64,000 nucleotides of DNA from Rhizobium sophorae (GCF_013087515.1 NZ_JABFCN010000005.1:1-64000); one strand, 5' to 3'. Positions 52,239 to 62,615 are shown, counted from the first letter of the stretch. Numbers and translations are program-made. The notes: generated by a model from the letters alone, not told the origin.

Positions 52239-53081
52239 TTACTGCTGCGGGCTGACGTCCATCTTGAACCACTTCATCGACAGGGTCTTGACCGTGCCGT
52301 CGGCAAGCGTCGACTTGATCGCCTCGTTGAACTTGTCGCGCAGGTCGGTATCGGCCTTGCGCAGGCCGAGACCTTCACCCTCGCCCCAGATCGAGCCGGC
52401 GATCTCCGGGCCGGTGAAGGCGAGCGTGTCGTTGGCGGCCTTGAACGCGTTGGCGAAATAGACGGCGTCATCGAAGCCGAGGTCGATACGGCCGTTCTGC
52501 AGGTCGAGGTCGCGATCGGCGCCGGTCTTGTATTCGCGGATCTCGGCGATGTCGCCGAAATTGTCATAGACGAACTTGGCGTAGACGGTGGCCGCCTGGA
52601 TGCCGATCGTCTTGCCCTTGAAGACTTCCTTCAGCGCGTCGATCTCCTTCACGCCGGTCTGGCCGGGCGTCATCTTGATCGTGGCGCCGGTGCCGGCGGC
52701 GTTCGCCAGCGGGCTGTCCTTGGCGGCGGCGAAGGCGGCGGGCGTGGCGGCATAGGGAATGGTGAAGTCGATGATCTTCTTGCGCTCTTCGGTAATCGAT
52801 AGCGCATCCATGATCACGTCGAACTTGCCGGCGTTGAGCGCCGGGATCATGCCGTCCCAGTCGGAGGCAACCAGCGTGCACTCGATCTTGGCGCGCTCGC
52901 ACAGCACCTTGGCGAGTTCCGGCTCGAAGCCGCCGAGCGTGCCGTCGGCATTGGTGAGGTTCCAGGGCGCATAGGCGCCTTCGAGCGTAATGGTCGCCTT
53001 CGTCCAGTCCTTGGAAAAGGCAGGCGCGGCGAAGGCGGAAAACGCCGCCACGCCACAAAGCAGGATTGCGCTGAATTTCAT
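52239..53081 (-). CDS. Periplasmic polar amino acid-binding protein
   Basis: A 280-residue family 3 solute-binding protein with a signal peptide (MKFSAILLCGVAAFSAFAAP) and the blocks ITLEGAYAPWNLTNADGTLG, GFEPELAKVLCERAKIECTL, DWDGMIPALNAGKFDVIMDA, LSITEERKKIIDFTIPYA. It resembles HisJ/ArgT/octopine-type proteins, so a basic or imidazole-containing amino acid is a fair guess. GAGGAG precedes the ATG at 53081. First gene of the operon that ends with the HutH paralogue; divergent from a GntR regulator across a palindromic operator. Confidence 0.9.
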   Translation of the reverse strand: MKFSAILLCGVAAFSAFAAPAFSKDWTKATITLEGAYAPWNLTNADGTLGGFEPELAKVLCERAKIECTLVASDWDGMIPALNAGKFDVIMDALSITEERKKIIDFTIPYAATPAAFAAAKDSPLANAAGTGATIKMTPGQTGVKEIDALKEVFKGKTIGIQAATVYAKFVYDNFGDIAEIREYKTGADRDLDLQNGRIDLGFDDAVYFANAFKAANDTLAFTGPEIAGSIWGEGEGLGLRKADTDLRDKFNEAIKSTLADGTVKTLSMKWFKMDVSPQQ

Positions 53082-53186
53082 TTTTGAATTCTCCTCTGGA
53101 GTTGAAACAGACCTTGCGGCACCACGGCCGATCTTCGCCGGCTTGCCCTTTCCTGTCCTATTTTTGTTTCAAGGACCGATTGGGAG

Positions 53187-53205
53187 GTTGTATATGGTAC
53201 CATAT
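53187..53205. promoter_or_regulatory. Probable GntR/HutC-type operator
   Basis: A perfect 14-bp palindrome, ATATGGTACCATAT at 53192-53205, lies inside GTTGTATATGG...CATATGAGAT between the binding-protein gene and the divergent GntR gene. The left arm GTTGTATATGG recurs exactly at 54048-54058. HutC-family operators are TGTATATACA-like, so this is a related but distinct site. Confidence 0.6.
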
Positions 53206-53278
53206 GAGATATTTTGTGATATGCAAGAGGGAAAGTCGATTTATGTGGCGAATTCCATTCGTGCAAAAGGAATAGGCA

Positions 53279-54034
53279 ATGAAGCGTCCCGGCGAGATGA
53301 AGCGCGAACTGGCGGAAAATGACAGCACCCCGCTCTATGCCGGAGTCAAGCAGGTGATCCTCGACCGCATCCAGAGCGGCGAGTGGCCGCCGAAATACCG
53401 CGTGCCCTCGGAAAACGAGCTGGTCGTCGAACTCGGCGTCAGCAAGATGACCGCCAACCGGGCGCTGCGCGAACTTGCCAATGAGGGCGAGCTCATCCGC
53501 ATACAGGGCGTCGGCTCCTTCGTCGCCGAGCGCAAGGGCTATTCGGCGCTGTTCGAAGTGCGCAACATCGCCGAGGAAATCGCCGAACGCGGCCATGTCC
53601 ATGAGGCCGCCGTCGTCGTTCTCGCCCAGGAAACCGCCTCTCCGGAGGTTGCCGACGCGCTGGAACTGCCGATCGGCGCTGCGGTTTTCCACTCACTGAT
53701 CGTCCACAGCGAAAACGGCGTTCCCGTGCAGATCGAGGACCGCTTCGTGCATCCGGAAGCCGCCCCGGAATATCTCGCTCAGGATTTTTCGACGCTGACA
53801 CCGAACGCCTATCTGACGGCCGCGGCCCCGCTCAGCGGCTCCGAGCATGTCGTCGAGGCCGCGATGCCGCAGGCCTGGGAATGCAAGCTCCTGACCATCA
53901 TGAAGACCGAACCGTGCCTGACGATCCGCCGGCGCACATGGTCGGCGAAACAGGTGGTCTCGACCGCCCGCCTCGTCTATCCCGGCCACCGCTACCGGCT
54001 CGAAGCGCGCAGCGGCAAGATGTTCGAGGAATGA
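53279..54034 (+). CDS. GntR-family regulator, HutC subfamily (paralogue 1)
   Basis: A 251-residue regulator with N-terminal winged helix (GVKQVILDRIQSGEWPPKYR, VPSENELVVELGVSKMTANR, ALRELANEGELIRIQGVGSF) and a C-terminal UTRA ligand domain (FEVRNIAEEIAERGHVHEAA, then IVHSENGVPVQIEDRFVHPE). ATG at 53279 has AAGGA upstream. It is divergent from the importer and HutH-paralogue operon, so it most likely controls that operon, with urocanate or a similar imidazole acid as candidate ligand by family analogy. Confidence 0.85.
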   Translation: MKRPGEMKRELAENDSTPLYAGVKQVILDRIQSGEWPPKYRVPSENELVVELGVSKMTANRALRELANEGELIRIQGVGSFVAERKGYSALFEVRNIAEEIAERGHVHEAAVVVLAQETASPEVADALELPIGAAVFHSLIVHSENGVPVQIEDRFVHPEAAPEYLAQDFSTLTPNAYLTAAAPLSGSEHVVEAAMPQAWECKLLTIMKTEPCLTIRRRTWSAKQVVSTARLVYPGHRYRLEARSGKMFEE

Positions 54035-54388
54035 AAACACCCGCGATGTTGTATATGGGACTTCCAGGCTACGACACCGCCAGGAGTGAGGTTGTGATCA
54101 GCAGAGGCTCGCATTGCTCGGCTGAGGAAAACGGCCATGGCATCAGGCGGCCCCGCTATAAGGTTTTGGCAGAGACTTACAACGGCCTGTGAAAACGGGC
54201 GGAGGCGACCTTTTTAAAAGGAGGCGAGAACGCGTGGACAAGGCGTGGGCCGAGTCTGCGATCGAATGGCAGAGGATGACGCTGCCGGCGACCCTCATGC
54301 CGAGCAGTTCCGATAGCCACCCATGGGCGAGATTTTGAGATCCAGCAGGTTCGTCACCGGGGCACCGGCCGGTTGGATCGGGCACTTA
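54035..54388. other. Gap between the two convergent GntR genes
   Basis: No gene is supported. It holds a second copy of GTTGTATATGG at 54048-54058, 13 bases after the stop codon of GntR paralogue 1, which could be a half operator or chance. No terminator with a T-run is obvious. Confidence 0.4.
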
Positions 54389-55114
54389 TTACGATGCCGG
54401 CGTGAAACGCGCCACCAGCGCGTGACGATCACCAGGATAGGTGAAGCGCACATGCGTCACCGGGCCGGCATTGCTCCAGGTGCGGCGTTCGACCACGAGG
54501 CAGGCGGTATTGCGTGGTATATCGAGAGCCACGGCCAGCTCGGCACCAGCTGAGACGGCATGGATCCGGTGTTCGGCCGTGCTCCACGGCACCTGGTTGA
54601 GCAGCCAGGGGCCTGGCGCCATCGTCAGGAAATCGGCATCGGCGGCTTCAGGAACCGTCGCAAGACTGATCAGCCGCTCCTCCAGGCAAAAGGGCCGCGC
54701 GCCGGCATTGTGGATGCAGACGACCTCGACGACCGAGGACGCCACGGGCAGTTCCAGCCGGCGGCTGTCGTCCGCCTTGGCCTTGCGGCTCACCTTCTTC
54801 GAAACCGCGTAGGAATAGGGCAGGTTCAGCGACTGCACCTCGGCCTTGATGTCGTGGATTTCGAGAATGGCCGATTGCGCCTGCGGCTGGGTCACGAAGC
54901 TGCCGGACTTCTTGCGGCGCTCGATAAGGCCGGCCTTGGCAAGCTGGGTCAGCACCTTGTTCACCGTCATGCGCGAGCAGTCATACTGCGTGGCGAGATC
55001 GACCTCGAAGGGAATGCGGTGCCCCGGCGGCCAATCGCCCGAGACGATACGGCCCTCGATGTCGCTGAGGATGCGCTGATGCAAGGTGAGATCCCTGCTT
55101 TGGTTCATCGCCAC
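54389..55114 (-). CDS. hutC: Histidine utilization repressor HutC (GntR family, paralogue 2)
   Basis: A 241-residue GntR/UTRA protein: LHQRILSDIEGRIVSGDWPP, GHRIPFEVDLATQYDCSRMT, VNKVLTQLAKAGLIERRKKS for DNA binding, then a UTRA domain with FCLEERLISLATVPEAADAD and VVERRTWSNAGPVTHVRFTY, strongly HutC-like. HutC represses hut genes and is released by urocanate. It lies downstream of hutF on the same strand, 114 bases away. It is the better candidate for hutC, by position, than the paralogue at 53279, but the two roles could be shared. Confidence 0.82.
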   Translation of the reverse strand: MAMNQSRDLTLHQRILSDIEGRIVSGDWPPGHRIPFEVDLATQYDCSRMTVNKVLTQLAKAGLIERRKKSGSFVTQPQAQSAILEIHDIKAEVQSLNLPYSYAVSKKVSRKAKADDSRRLELPVASSVVEVVCIHNAGARPFCLEERLISLATVPEAADADFLTMAPGPWLLNQVPWSTAEHRIHAVSAGAELAVALDIPRNTACLVVERRTWSNAGPVTHVRFTYPGDRHALVARFTPAS

Positions 55115-55129
55115 GTTCCGATTGGTCTC

Positions 55130-55196
55130 CCGCTATCTCTTTGTTTTTACGCAATCCCGGACGCAAACCGTTACACACTTTTGCTGGAATTGCTCT
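55130..55196. repeat. Palindromic intergenic repeat, related to copies 1-3
   Basis: CTCTTTGTTTTTACGCAAT then CCCGGACGCAAACCG and TTACACACTTTTGCTGGAAT ending in TGCTC. GCAAT and ATTGC form the ends, and the core AAACCG-T-ACACTTTT matches the other palindromic units. It lies between hutF and hutC. Confidence 0.65.
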
Positions 55197-55228
55197 AATT
55201 TGAATGTCCGGACAGGAAAAGCTCTTTT

Positions 55229-56575
55229 TCAGGCGGCCAGCAGCTCGCCCATGACCGCCAGGAAACGCCGGTCGATAGCATCGCGCCTGAGATGGCGTCC
55301 GCCCTCCACTTGCTTGCGGCCATGCGCCCAGACACAATCGACGGCGACGGCGCCGGCAAACACCCAATGGTCGAGGATCTGGTCGCCCGTGAGATAAGGA
55401 ACGGCCGTAGCATCGAGCGAAACGATATCGGCGTGATGGCCTTCGGCGAGACCTGCCGGTGCTTTCAATGCGGCACCGCCGCCGGCAAGCGCGTGTGTGA
55501 ACAGCGTAAGCGCCGTTGAACCGCCAGGTGCCGCGACGACGTTGCGGGCGCGAAGCGCCAGGCGCTGCGAATATTCGAGCTGGCGCAGTTCCTCCGGCAC
55601 GGAGATCAGCACGTTGGAATCCGAACCGATGCCATAACGCCCGCCCTCTTCGAGAAAGAGCGGCGCGGCAAAGGCGCCGTCGCCGAGATTGGCTTCGGTG
55701 ATCGGGCAGAGGCCGGCAATCGCGCCGCTTTTCGCCATCCGCCGCGTTTCGTCCTCGGTCATGTGCGTCGCATGGATCAGGCACCAGCGCTCATCGACAG
55801 GCGCATGATCGAGCAGCCATTGCACCGGCCGCGCGCCGGACCAGGCGATGCAGTCCTCGACCTCCTTCACCTGCTCGGCGACATGGATATGGATGGGGCC
55901 GTCGCCCGCCATCGGCACCAGCCTTGCGAGCTCGTCGGGTGTTGCAGCGCGCAGGCTGTGTGGTGCAAGCCCAAGCTCGGCGCCGTCGAGCCGGCTGGTC
56001 ACTGCCCGGCATCCCTCCATCAGTCTTTCGAAGCTTTCGAGCGAGTTGATGAAACGCCGCTGGCCGTCGATGGGGGCAGCTCCGCCGAAGCCGGAATGGG
56101 CATAGAAGACCGGTAACAGCGTCAGGCCGATACCGGTCTCTTCGCTCGCAGCACCAATTCGTTCGGCAAGCTCGGCGATATTGGCGTAAGCGCTGCCATC
56201 CCTGTCGTGATGGAGATAGTGGAATTCGCCGACGCGGGAAAAACCGGCCTCCAGCATTTCCGCATAAAGCTTGGCCGCGACCGCCTCCACATGCTCCGGC
56301 GTCATCGCCAGGGCAAACTTGTACATGACAGTGCGCCAGCTCCAGAAGCTGTCATTTGCCGGGCCGCGCACTTCGGCAAGGCCGGCCATCGCGCGCTGGA
56401 AGGCATGGCTGTGCAGGTTCGCCATGGCGGGAACGAGGAGAGCGTGGCGTTCGTCGCCGGGCTTGGAGGGAACGCCGATTTCGACCCGCGCGATGCGCCC
56501 GGCCTCGAGCGTCAGTCGCACATCCTTCTGCCAGCCATGCGGCGTCAGCGCCGTGTCTGCGTGAAGTGTGGTCAT
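55229..56575 (-). CDS. hutF: Formimidoylglutamate deiminase
   Basis: A 448-residue amidohydrolase that converts N-formimino-L-glutamate to N-formyl-L-glutamate and ammonia. Metal ligands lie in MANLHSHAFQRAMAGL, IHIHVAEQVKEVEDCIAWSG, WCLIHATHMTEDETRRMAKS and YGIGSDSNVLISVPEELRQL. ATG at 56575 follows GGGAAGG; a frame running on to 57031 is a shadow through the hutI promoter. It is divergent from hutI with a HutC-type operator between. Confidence 0.95.
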   Translation of the reverse strand: MTTLHADTALTPHGWQKDVRLTLEAGRIARVEIGVPSKPGDERHALLVPAMANLHSHAFQRAMAGLAEVRGPANDSFWSWRTVMYKFALAMTPEHVEAVAAKLYAEMLEAGFSRVGEFHYLHHDRDGSAYANIAELAERIGAASEETGIGLTLLPVFYAHSGFGGAAPIDGQRRFINSLESFERLMEGCRAVTSRLDGAELGLAPHSLRAATPDELARLVPMAGDGPIHIHVAEQVKEVEDCIAWSGARPVQWLLDHAPVDERWCLIHATHMTEDETRRMAKSGAIAGLCPITEANLGDGAFAAPLFLEEGGRYGIGSDSNVLISVPEELRQLEYSQRLALRARNVVAAPGGSTALTLFTHALAGGGAALKAPAGLAEGHHADIVSLDATAVPYLTGDQILDHWVFAGAVAVDCVWAHGRKQVEGGRHLRRDAIDRRFLAVMGELLAA

Positions 56576-56656
56576 GACCTTCCCTCTCCTCTTGCCGTGC
56601 CGCCGATCTTTCTTTTCCAGAAAAGCGCACAAAATTTCTCTTGTCACCTGTCGATT

Positions 56657-56668
56657 ATGTATATACAT
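56657..56668. promoter_or_regulatory. HutC operator between hutF and hutI
   Basis: A perfect 12-bp palindrome, ATGTATATACAT, which contains the TGTATATACA core known for HutC operators of other proteobacteria. It lies 82 bases before the hutF start and 30 bases before the hutI start, so one site can control both transcripts. Confidence 0.75.
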
Positions 56669-56697
56669 GTTTTGGCATAAGGAAAGGCGCAAAGCTG

Positions 56698-57960
56698 ATG
56701 ACCGGGAACAATTTTTCAGAGGAAGCCCTACCTGACGACACCCGTCCGGCGCTGTGGCGCAATGTGCGGCTCGCCACGCTCGCGCCGACAAAATCGGGGC
56801 TCGGCATCGTCGAAAAGGGCGCCGTGCTGATCGAAAACGGCCGCATCGCCTTTGCCGGCGCCGAAAGCGAGCTGCCGGCATCGGCCATCGAACACTCCGA
56901 AATCGTCGATCTCGAAGGCCGCTGGGTAACGCCCGGTCTCGTCGACTGCCACACCCATATCGTCCACGGCGGCAATCGCGCCCGCGAGTTCGAAATGCGC
57001 CTGGCAGGCGCGACTTATGAGGAGGTCGCACGCGCCGGCGGCGGCATCGTCTCCTCGGTGAAGGCGACCAATGCGCTGTCGGTCGAGGAGCTTGTCGCGC
57101 AGGCCCTGCCGCGGCTCGACACGCTGCTTGCCGAAGGCGTGACCACGATCGAGATCAAGTCCGGCTACGGGCTGAACCGGACCGGTGAAGTGAAAATGCT
57201 GCAGAGCGCCCGCCTGCTCGGCCATGTGCGTCCGGTCCGCGTCGCCACCAGCTATCTCGGCGCCCATGCGACGCCTGTGGAATATAAGGGTCGCAACGGC
57301 GATTATCTCGATGATGTCGTCCTGCCCGGTCTCGACGACATGCATGGCCTCGGTCTTGCCGATGCCGTCGACGGTTTCTGCGAGGGCATCGCCTTTTCCA
57401 CGACCGAGATCGCCCGCGTCTTCGACAAGGCCAAGGCGCTCGGCCTGCCGGTCAAGCTGCATGCCGAACAGCTCTCCAATCTCGGCGGCGCCAGGCTTGC
57501 CGCGTCATATGGCGCACTGTCAGCCGATCATCTCGAATATCTCGACGAAGACGGCGTTGCGGCGATGGCCGCAGCCGGCACTGTCGCCGTGCTCCTGCCC
57601 GGCGCCTTCTACGCCATCCATGAACAGCAGAAGCCGCCGGTAGAGGCGCTGCGGCGGGCAGGCGTGCCGATCGCGATCGCCACCGATTGCAATCCCGGCA
57701 CCTCGCCGCTCACTTCGATTTTGCTCACCATGAACATGTCGGCCACACTTTTCGGCCTCACCGTCGAGGAATGCATCGCCGGCGCCACCCGCGAAGGCGC
57801 CCGCGCGCTCGGCCTGCTCGACGAGACGGGAACGCTCGAACCCGGCAAATCCGCCGATCTCGCCGTCTGGGATATCGAAAGCCTCGCCGAGCTCGTTTAC
57901 CGCATCGGCTTCAACCCGCTTCACGCACGCGTCTTCAAGGGCGAAAGGAACTGCCGATGA
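56698..57960 (+). CDS. hutI: Imidazolonepropionase
   Basis: A 420-residue amidohydrolase opening the imidazolone ring to N-formimino-L-glutamate, step 3 of the pathway. Metal and substrate residues lie in [59 protein letters not shown] and [21 protein letters not shown] at 56698 is preceded by AAGGAAAGG at about ten bases. First gene of hutIHGUD. Confidence 0.95.
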   Translation: MTGNNFSEEALPDDTRPALWRNVRLATLAPTKSGLGIVEKGAVLIENGRIAFAGAESELPASAIEHSEIVDLEGRWVTPGLVDCHTHIVHGGNRAREFEMRLAGATYEEVARAGGGIVSSVKATNALSVEELVAQALPRLDTLLAEGVTTIEIKSGYGLNRTGEVKMLQSARLLGHVRPVRVATSYLGAHATPVEYKGRNGDYLDDVVLPGLDDMHGLGLADAVDGFCEGIAFSTTEIARVFDKAKALGLPVKLHAEQLSNLGGARLAASYGALSADHLEYLDEDGVAAMAAAGTVAVLLPGAFYAIHEQQKPPVEALRRAGVPIAIATDCNPGTSPLTSILLTMNMSATLFGLTVEECIAGATREGARALGLLDETGTLEPGKSADLAVWDIESLAELVYRIGFNPLHARVFKGERNCR

Positions 57961-59492
57961 CCATCACGCTCCACCCGGGCTCCGTCTCGCTCAAGGATCT
58001 CGAAACCATCTACTGGACCGGTGTGCCGGCAAGGCTCGATCCCGCCTTCGATACGGGGATCGCCAAGGCCGCTGCCCGCATCGCCGAGATCGCCGCCGGC
58101 AATGCGCCGGTCTACGGCATCAATACCGGCTTCGGCAAACTCGCCTCGATCAAGATCGACAGCGCCGATGTGACCACCTTGCAGCGCAATCTCATCCTCT
58201 CGCATTGCTGCGGCGTCGGCGCGCCGCTGCCCGACAATATCGTGCGGCTGATCATGGCGCTGAAGCTGGTCTCGCTCGGTCGCGGCGCCTCCGGCGTGCG
58301 GCTGGAGCTGGTGCGGCTGATCGAAGCCATGCTGGAAAAGGGCGTCATCCCGCTGATCCCGGAAAAGGGCTCGGTCGGCGCCTCCGGCGATCTGGCCCCG
58401 CTTGCCCATATGGCGGCGGTGATGATGGGCGAGGCCGAAGCCTTTTTCGCCGGCGAACGGCTCTCAGGCGCTGAAGCCCTCGAAAGAGCTGGCCTCAAAC
58501 CGGTGGTGCTCGCCGCCAAGGAGGGCCTGGCTCTCATCAACGGCACTCAGACCTCGACGGCGCTGGCACTTGCCGGCCTGTTCCGCGCCCATCGCGCCGC
58601 GCAGGCGGCGCTCATCACCGGCGCCATGTCCACCGATGCAGCCATGGGCTCTTCGGCGCCCTTCCATCCGGATATTCACACATTGCGTGGCCATAGCGGC
58701 CAGATCGACACCGCGGCTGCCCTTCGCGCCCTGCTCGAAAACTCCATCATTCGCCAAAGCCATATCGAGGGCGACGAGCGCGTGCAGGATCCCTATTGCA
58801 TCCGCTGCCAGCCACAGGTCGATGGCGCCTGCCTCGATCTGCTGCGCTCGGTTGCCCGCACGCTTGAAATCGAAGCCAACGCGGTCACCGACAATCCGCT
58901 GGTGCTGTCGGACAATTCCGTCGTCTCCGGCGGCAATTTCCACGCCGAACCCGTCGCCTTCGCCGCCGACCAGATCGCGCTCGCCGTCTGCGAGATCGGC
59001 GCGATCTCGCAGCGCCGCATCGCGCTGCTCGTCGATCCGACCCTCTCCTACGGCCTGCCGGCCTTCCTCGCCAAGAAGCCGGGCCTGAACTCCGGCTTGA
59101 TGATCGCCGAGGTGACGTCCGCGGCGCTGATGTCGGAGAACAAGCAGATGTCGCACCCGGCCTCGGTCGATTCGACGCCGACATCGGCCAACCAGGAAGA
59201 CCATGTCTCGATGGCCTGCCACGGCGCCCGTCGGCTGCTTGGCATGACCGAGAACCTGTTCGGCATCATCGGCATCGAGGCGCTGACCGCCGCTCAAGGC
59301 GTCGAACTGCGCGCGCCGCTGTCGACCAGCCCGGAACTCGGCAAGGCGATCACTGCCATCCGCACCAAGGTTCCGAGCCTCGACGTCGACCGCTACATGG
59401 CAAACGACCTCGCCGCCGCCGCCGAACTGGTGGCGACGGGCGCGCTGAACGCCTCGGTCTCATCTGGGATATTGCCGGTTCTGGAGAGCTGA
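57957..59492 (+). CDS. hutH: Histidine ammonia-lyase
   Basis: A 511-residue enzyme converting L-histidine to urocanate and ammonia. The MIO prosthetic group forms from Ala142-Ser143-Gly144 in [20 protein letters not shown]. Other active-site blocks are [43 protein letters not shown] and [13 protein letters not shown] overlaps the hutI stop (ATGA), so translation is coupled. It is the intact counterpart for judging the altered paralogue at 48290-49777. Confidence 0.96.
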   Translation: MTITLHPGSVSLKDLETIYWTGVPARLDPAFDTGIAKAAARIAEIAAGNAPVYGINTGFGKLASIKIDSADVTTLQRNLILSHCCGVGAPLPDNIVRLIMALKLVSLGRGASGVRLELVRLIEAMLEKGVIPLIPEKGSVGASGDLAPLAHMAAVMMGEAEAFFAGERLSGAEALERAGLKPVVLAAKEGLALINGTQTSTALALAGLFRAHRAAQAALITGAMSTDAAMGSSAPFHPDIHTLRGHSGQIDTAAALRALLENSIIRQSHIEGDERVQDPYCIRCQPQVDGACLDLLRSVARTLEIEANAVTDNPLVLSDNSVVSGGNFHAEPVAFAADQIALAVCEIGAISQRRIALLVDPTLSYGLPAFLAKKPGLNSGLMIAEVTSAALMSENKQMSHPASVDSTPTSANQEDHVSMACHGARRLLGMTENLFGIIGIEALTAAQGVELRAPLSTSPELGKAITAIRTKVPSLDVDRYMANDLAAAAELVATGALNASVSSGILPVLES

Positions 59493-59493
59493 G

Positions 59494-60315
59494 ATGACGA
59501 TCAAGGAAAAAGTCTCAGTCCCATGCGAAATTCGCCAGGGCACCTCCCCCGTCATCCTCGGCTTCCCCCATACCGGTACCGAGGTGCCGCCCGAGATCGC
59601 CGACCGCCTCAACGACAATGGCAGGATGCTGGCCGACACCGACTGGCACATCCACGAGCTCTATGACGGCCTGCTCGACAATGTCACCACCGTGCGCGCC
59701 ACCTTCCACCGCTACGTGATCGACGCCAACCGCGATCCGGCCGGCGTCAGCCTCTACCCCGGCCAGAACACCACCGGCCTCGTGCCGGAAACGGATTTCG
59801 ACGGCAAGGCGATCTGGAAGAATGGGCAAGGACCTAATGAGGCCGACATCGCGGCGCGGCTGCGGGACTTTCATGCTCCCTATCATGCAGCACTTGCCGC
59901 CGAGATCGAGCGCGTGAGAGCAATCCATGGCGTCGCGATCCTCTACGACTGCCACTCGATCCGGTCGCACATTCCCTTTCTCTTCGAAGGCAAACTGCCG
60001 GATTTCAATATCGGCACCGATATGGGCAAGACCTGCGACAGCGCGATCGAGCAGGCGACGCTCACCGTCGTCGAAGCCACTGAGGGTTACGACAGTGTGC
60101 TCAACGGTCGCTTCAAGGGCGGCTGGACGACACGCCACTATGGTCGACCCGACACTGGTGTGCACGCGATCCAGATGGAACTCGCGCAATCGACGCATCT
60201 CCAGACCGAGGCACCACCCTTTGCCTACGACGCCGCCAAGGCAGACAGACTTCGCGTTCATCTCAAGAACATTCTGGTGCGCATCGAACGGATCGCGCCC
60301 GACCTGAAACGCTGA
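59494..60315 (+). CDS. hutG: N-formylglutamate deformylase
   Basis: A 273-residue HutG of the N-formylglutamate amidohydrolase family, giving glutamate and formate, the last step. Visible are VILGFPHTGTEVPPEIADRL, DTDWHIHELYDGLL, IDANRDPAGVSLYPGQNTTG and AILYDCHSIRSHIPFLFEGK with the His/Glu metal ligands. It starts one base after the hutH stop. Pairing with HutF shows the five-step route rather than the four-step formamide route. Confidence 0.94.
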   Translation: MTIKEKVSVPCEIRQGTSPVILGFPHTGTEVPPEIADRLNDNGRMLADTDWHIHELYDGLLDNVTTVRATFHRYVIDANRDPAGVSLYPGQNTTGLVPETDFDGKAIWKNGQGPNEADIAARLRDFHAPYHAALAAEIERVRAIHGVAILYDCHSIRSHIPFLFEGKLPDFNIGTDMGKTCDSAIEQATLTVVEATEGYDSVLNGRFKGGWTTRHYGRPDTGVHAIQMELAQSTHLQTEAPPFAYDAAKADRLRVHLKNILVRIERIAPDLKR

Positions 60316-60360
60316 CGCCCGAAACCTGACGATTTAAAACCTGAGAACAGGGGAACCGCC

Positions 60361-62034
60361 ATGAACAATCCACGCCACAATATCCGCGAAATCCGCGCAC
60401 CCCGCGGCAACGATCTCAATGCGAAGAGCTGGATGACCGAAGCGCCGCTGCGCATGCTGATGAACAATCTCGATCCGGATGTCGCCGAAAACCCGAACGA
60501 GCTCGTCGTCTATGGCGGCATCGGCCGCGCCGCCCGCACCTGGGAGGATTTCGACCGCATCGTCGCGACGCTGAAGACGCTGACGGAAGAAGAAACGCTG
60601 GTCGTGCAATCCGGCAAGCCGGTCGGCGTGTTCCGCACCCACAAGGATGCGCCGCGGGTGCTGATCGCCAATTCCAACCTCGTACCGCATTGGGCGACCT
60701 GGGATCATTTCAACGAGCTGGATAAGAAGGGCCTCGCCATGTACGGCCAGATGACGGCCGGCTCGTGGATCTATATCGGCACCCAGGGCATCGTGCAGGG
60801 AACCTACGAGACCTTCGTCGAGGCCGGCCGCCAGCACTATGGCGGCAATCTCAAGGGCAAATGGATCCTGACCGGCGGCCTCGGCGGCATGGGCGGCGCC
60901 CAGCCGCTCGCCGCCGTCATGGCCGGCGCCTGCTGCCTGGCCGTCGAATGCAATCCCGATTCGATCGATTTCCGCCTGCGCACCCGCTATGTCGACGCCA
61001 AGGCCGAGACGCTGGACGAGGCACTCGAGATGATCGACCGCTGGACCAAGGCCGGCGAGGCGAAATCCGTCGGCCTGCTCGGCAATGCTGCCGAAATCCT
61101 GCCGGAGATGGTCCGCCGCGGCATCCGCCCCGATATCGTCACCGACCAGACTTCGGCCCACGACCCGATCAACGGCTATCTGCCGAAGGGCTGGACGATG
61201 GGTGAGTGGAAGGCAAAGCGCGAAAGCGATCCGAAGGCTGTGGAAAAAGCAGCCCGCGCCTCGATGCGCGAACATGTCGAAGCGATGATCGCCTTCTGGA
61301 ACGCCGGTATTCCGACACTCGATTACGGCAACAATATCCGCCAGGTGGCGCTGGACGAAGGCCTCGAAAACGCCTTCGCCTTCCCAGGCTTCGTGCCGGC
61401 CTATATCCGCCCGCTGTTTTGCCGCGGCATCGGCCCCTTCCGCTGGGCCGCCCTTTCCGGCGATCCGGAGGATATTTACAAGACCGATGCCAAGGTGAAG
61501 GAGCTGCTGCCGGACAACAAGCACCTGCATCATTGGCTCGACATGGCCAGGGAGCGCATCGCCTTCCAGGGCCTGCCGGCACGCATCTGCTGGGTGGGCT
61601 TGGGCGACCGCCACAAGCTCGGCCTCGCCTTCAACGAAATGGTGAGAACAGGCGAACTCTCCGCCCCGATCGTCATCGGCCGCGATCACCTCGATTCCGG
61701 CTCCGTCGCCTCGCCAAACCGCGAGACCGAAGCGATGAAGGACGGCTCCGACGCCGTCTCCGACTGGCCGCTGCTCAATGCCCTGCTCAATACGGCGTCG
61801 GGCGCCACCTGGGTGTCGCTGCATCACGGCGGCGGCGTCGGCATGGGCTTCTCGCAGCACTCTGGCATGGTCATTTGCGCCGATGGCACGGACGATGCCG
61901 CAAGACGCCTCGAGCGCGTGCTCTGGAATGACCCGGCGACCGGCGTCATGCGCCACGCCGATGCCGGTTACGAGATCGCCATCGACTGCGCAAAGGAAAA
62001 GGGCCTGCGCCTGCCCGGCATTCTCGGGAACTGA
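60361..62034 (+). CDS. hutU: Urocanate hydratase
   Basis: A 557-residue urocanase converting urocanate to imidazolonepropionate with NAD+ as electrophile. Clear blocks are [40 protein letters not shown] (NAD site), and the catalytic-loop Cys in [20 protein letters not shown]. Length is normal for the family. GGGG lies upstream of the ATG at 60361, 46 bases after hutG. Confidence 0.96.
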   Translation: MNNPRHNIREIRAPRGNDLNAKSWMTEAPLRMLMNNLDPDVAENPNELVVYGGIGRAARTWEDFDRIVATLKTLTEEETLVVQSGKPVGVFRTHKDAPRVLIANSNLVPHWATWDHFNELDKKGLAMYGQMTAGSWIYIGTQGIVQGTYETFVEAGRQHYGGNLKGKWILTGGLGGMGGAQPLAAVMAGACCLAVECNPDSIDFRLRTRYVDAKAETLDEALEMIDRWTKAGEAKSVGLLGNAAEILPEMVRRGIRPDIVTDQTSAHDPINGYLPKGWTMGEWKAKRESDPKAVEKAARASMREHVEAMIAFWNAGIPTLDYGNNIRQVALDEGLENAFAFPGFVPAYIRPLFCRGIGPFRWAALSGDPEDIYKTDAKVKELLPDNKHLHHWLDMARERIAFQGLPARICWVGLGDRHKLGLAFNEMVRTGELSAPIVIGRDHLDSGSVASPNRETEAMKDGSDAVSDWPLLNALLNTASGATWVSLHHGGGVGMGFSQHSGMVICADGTDDAARRLERVLWNDPATGVMRHADAGYEIAIDCAKEKGLRLPGILGN

Positions 62035-62039
62035 GCCCG

Positions 62040-62615
62040 GTGAGGATCCTGCGCGCCAGCGATCACAAACGCATGCCCTGGAAAAACGGCAAGGGAGAGA
62101 CGGTGGAGATCGCCGTCTTTCCACCCGGCGCTTCGATCAACGACTTCGACTGGCGCATCAGCATGGCGACGGTCGCGGAGGACGGCCCGTTTTCGATCTT
62201 TCCCGGCATCGACCGCACGCTGGCGATCCTTGATGGCAACGGCATGGTGCTCGATGTGGCAGGCAGCACGCCCGTGCCGCTGACAACGGCAAGCGATCCG
62301 CTGGCCTTCCCGGCGGACATCCCCGTCGCTGCCAGGCTCGAGGACGGAGCGATCACCGATCTCAACGTCATGACACGCCGTGACGGGCTCGCCCATACGC
62401 TGATCCGCATCGACGTCGATGGCGGCAAGACCGTGCAGCTTTCGCCCTCGACATGCCTGTTGCTTTGCCATCGCGGCGCATTATCATTCCGGCGGGACGG
62501 CGAGACCGGCGCGCTTGCGGCCGGCGATGCGCTGCTGATCGAGGAGGCGGTCGCGACTGTGCTGGAAATCGATGGCGAAGCCAGATGTTATCTCGCTTCG
62601 ATCACCACAGGCTGA
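62040..62615 (+). CDS. hutD: HutD-family protein
   Basis: A 191-residue cupin-like protein (RILRASDHKRMPWKNGKGET, WRISMATVAEDGPFSIFPGI, DRTLAILDGNGMVLDV) typical of HutD, often found in hut operons and thought to bind formylglutamate and tune flux. The GTG start at 62040 is six bases after the hutU stop. Last gene of the hut operon. Confidence 0.9.
   Translation: MRILRASDHKRMPWKNGKGETVEIAVFPPGASINDFDWRISMATVAEDGPFSIFPGIDRTLAILDGNGMVLDVAGSTPVPLTTASDPLAFPADIPVAARLEDGAITDLNVMTRRDGLAHTLIRIDVDGGKTVQLSPSTCLLLCHRGALSFRRDGETGALAAGDALLIEEAVATVLEIDGEARCYLASITTG

Noticed and set aside
55229..57031. 600-codon version of hutF
   Set aside because: The first 150 codons cross the hutI start and operator on the other strand. 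HutF family sequence begins at the ATG at 56575 with its own ribosome site.
60334..62124. 596-codon open frame on the minus strand
   Set aside because: Antisense to urocanate hydratase; no domain and no ribosome site.
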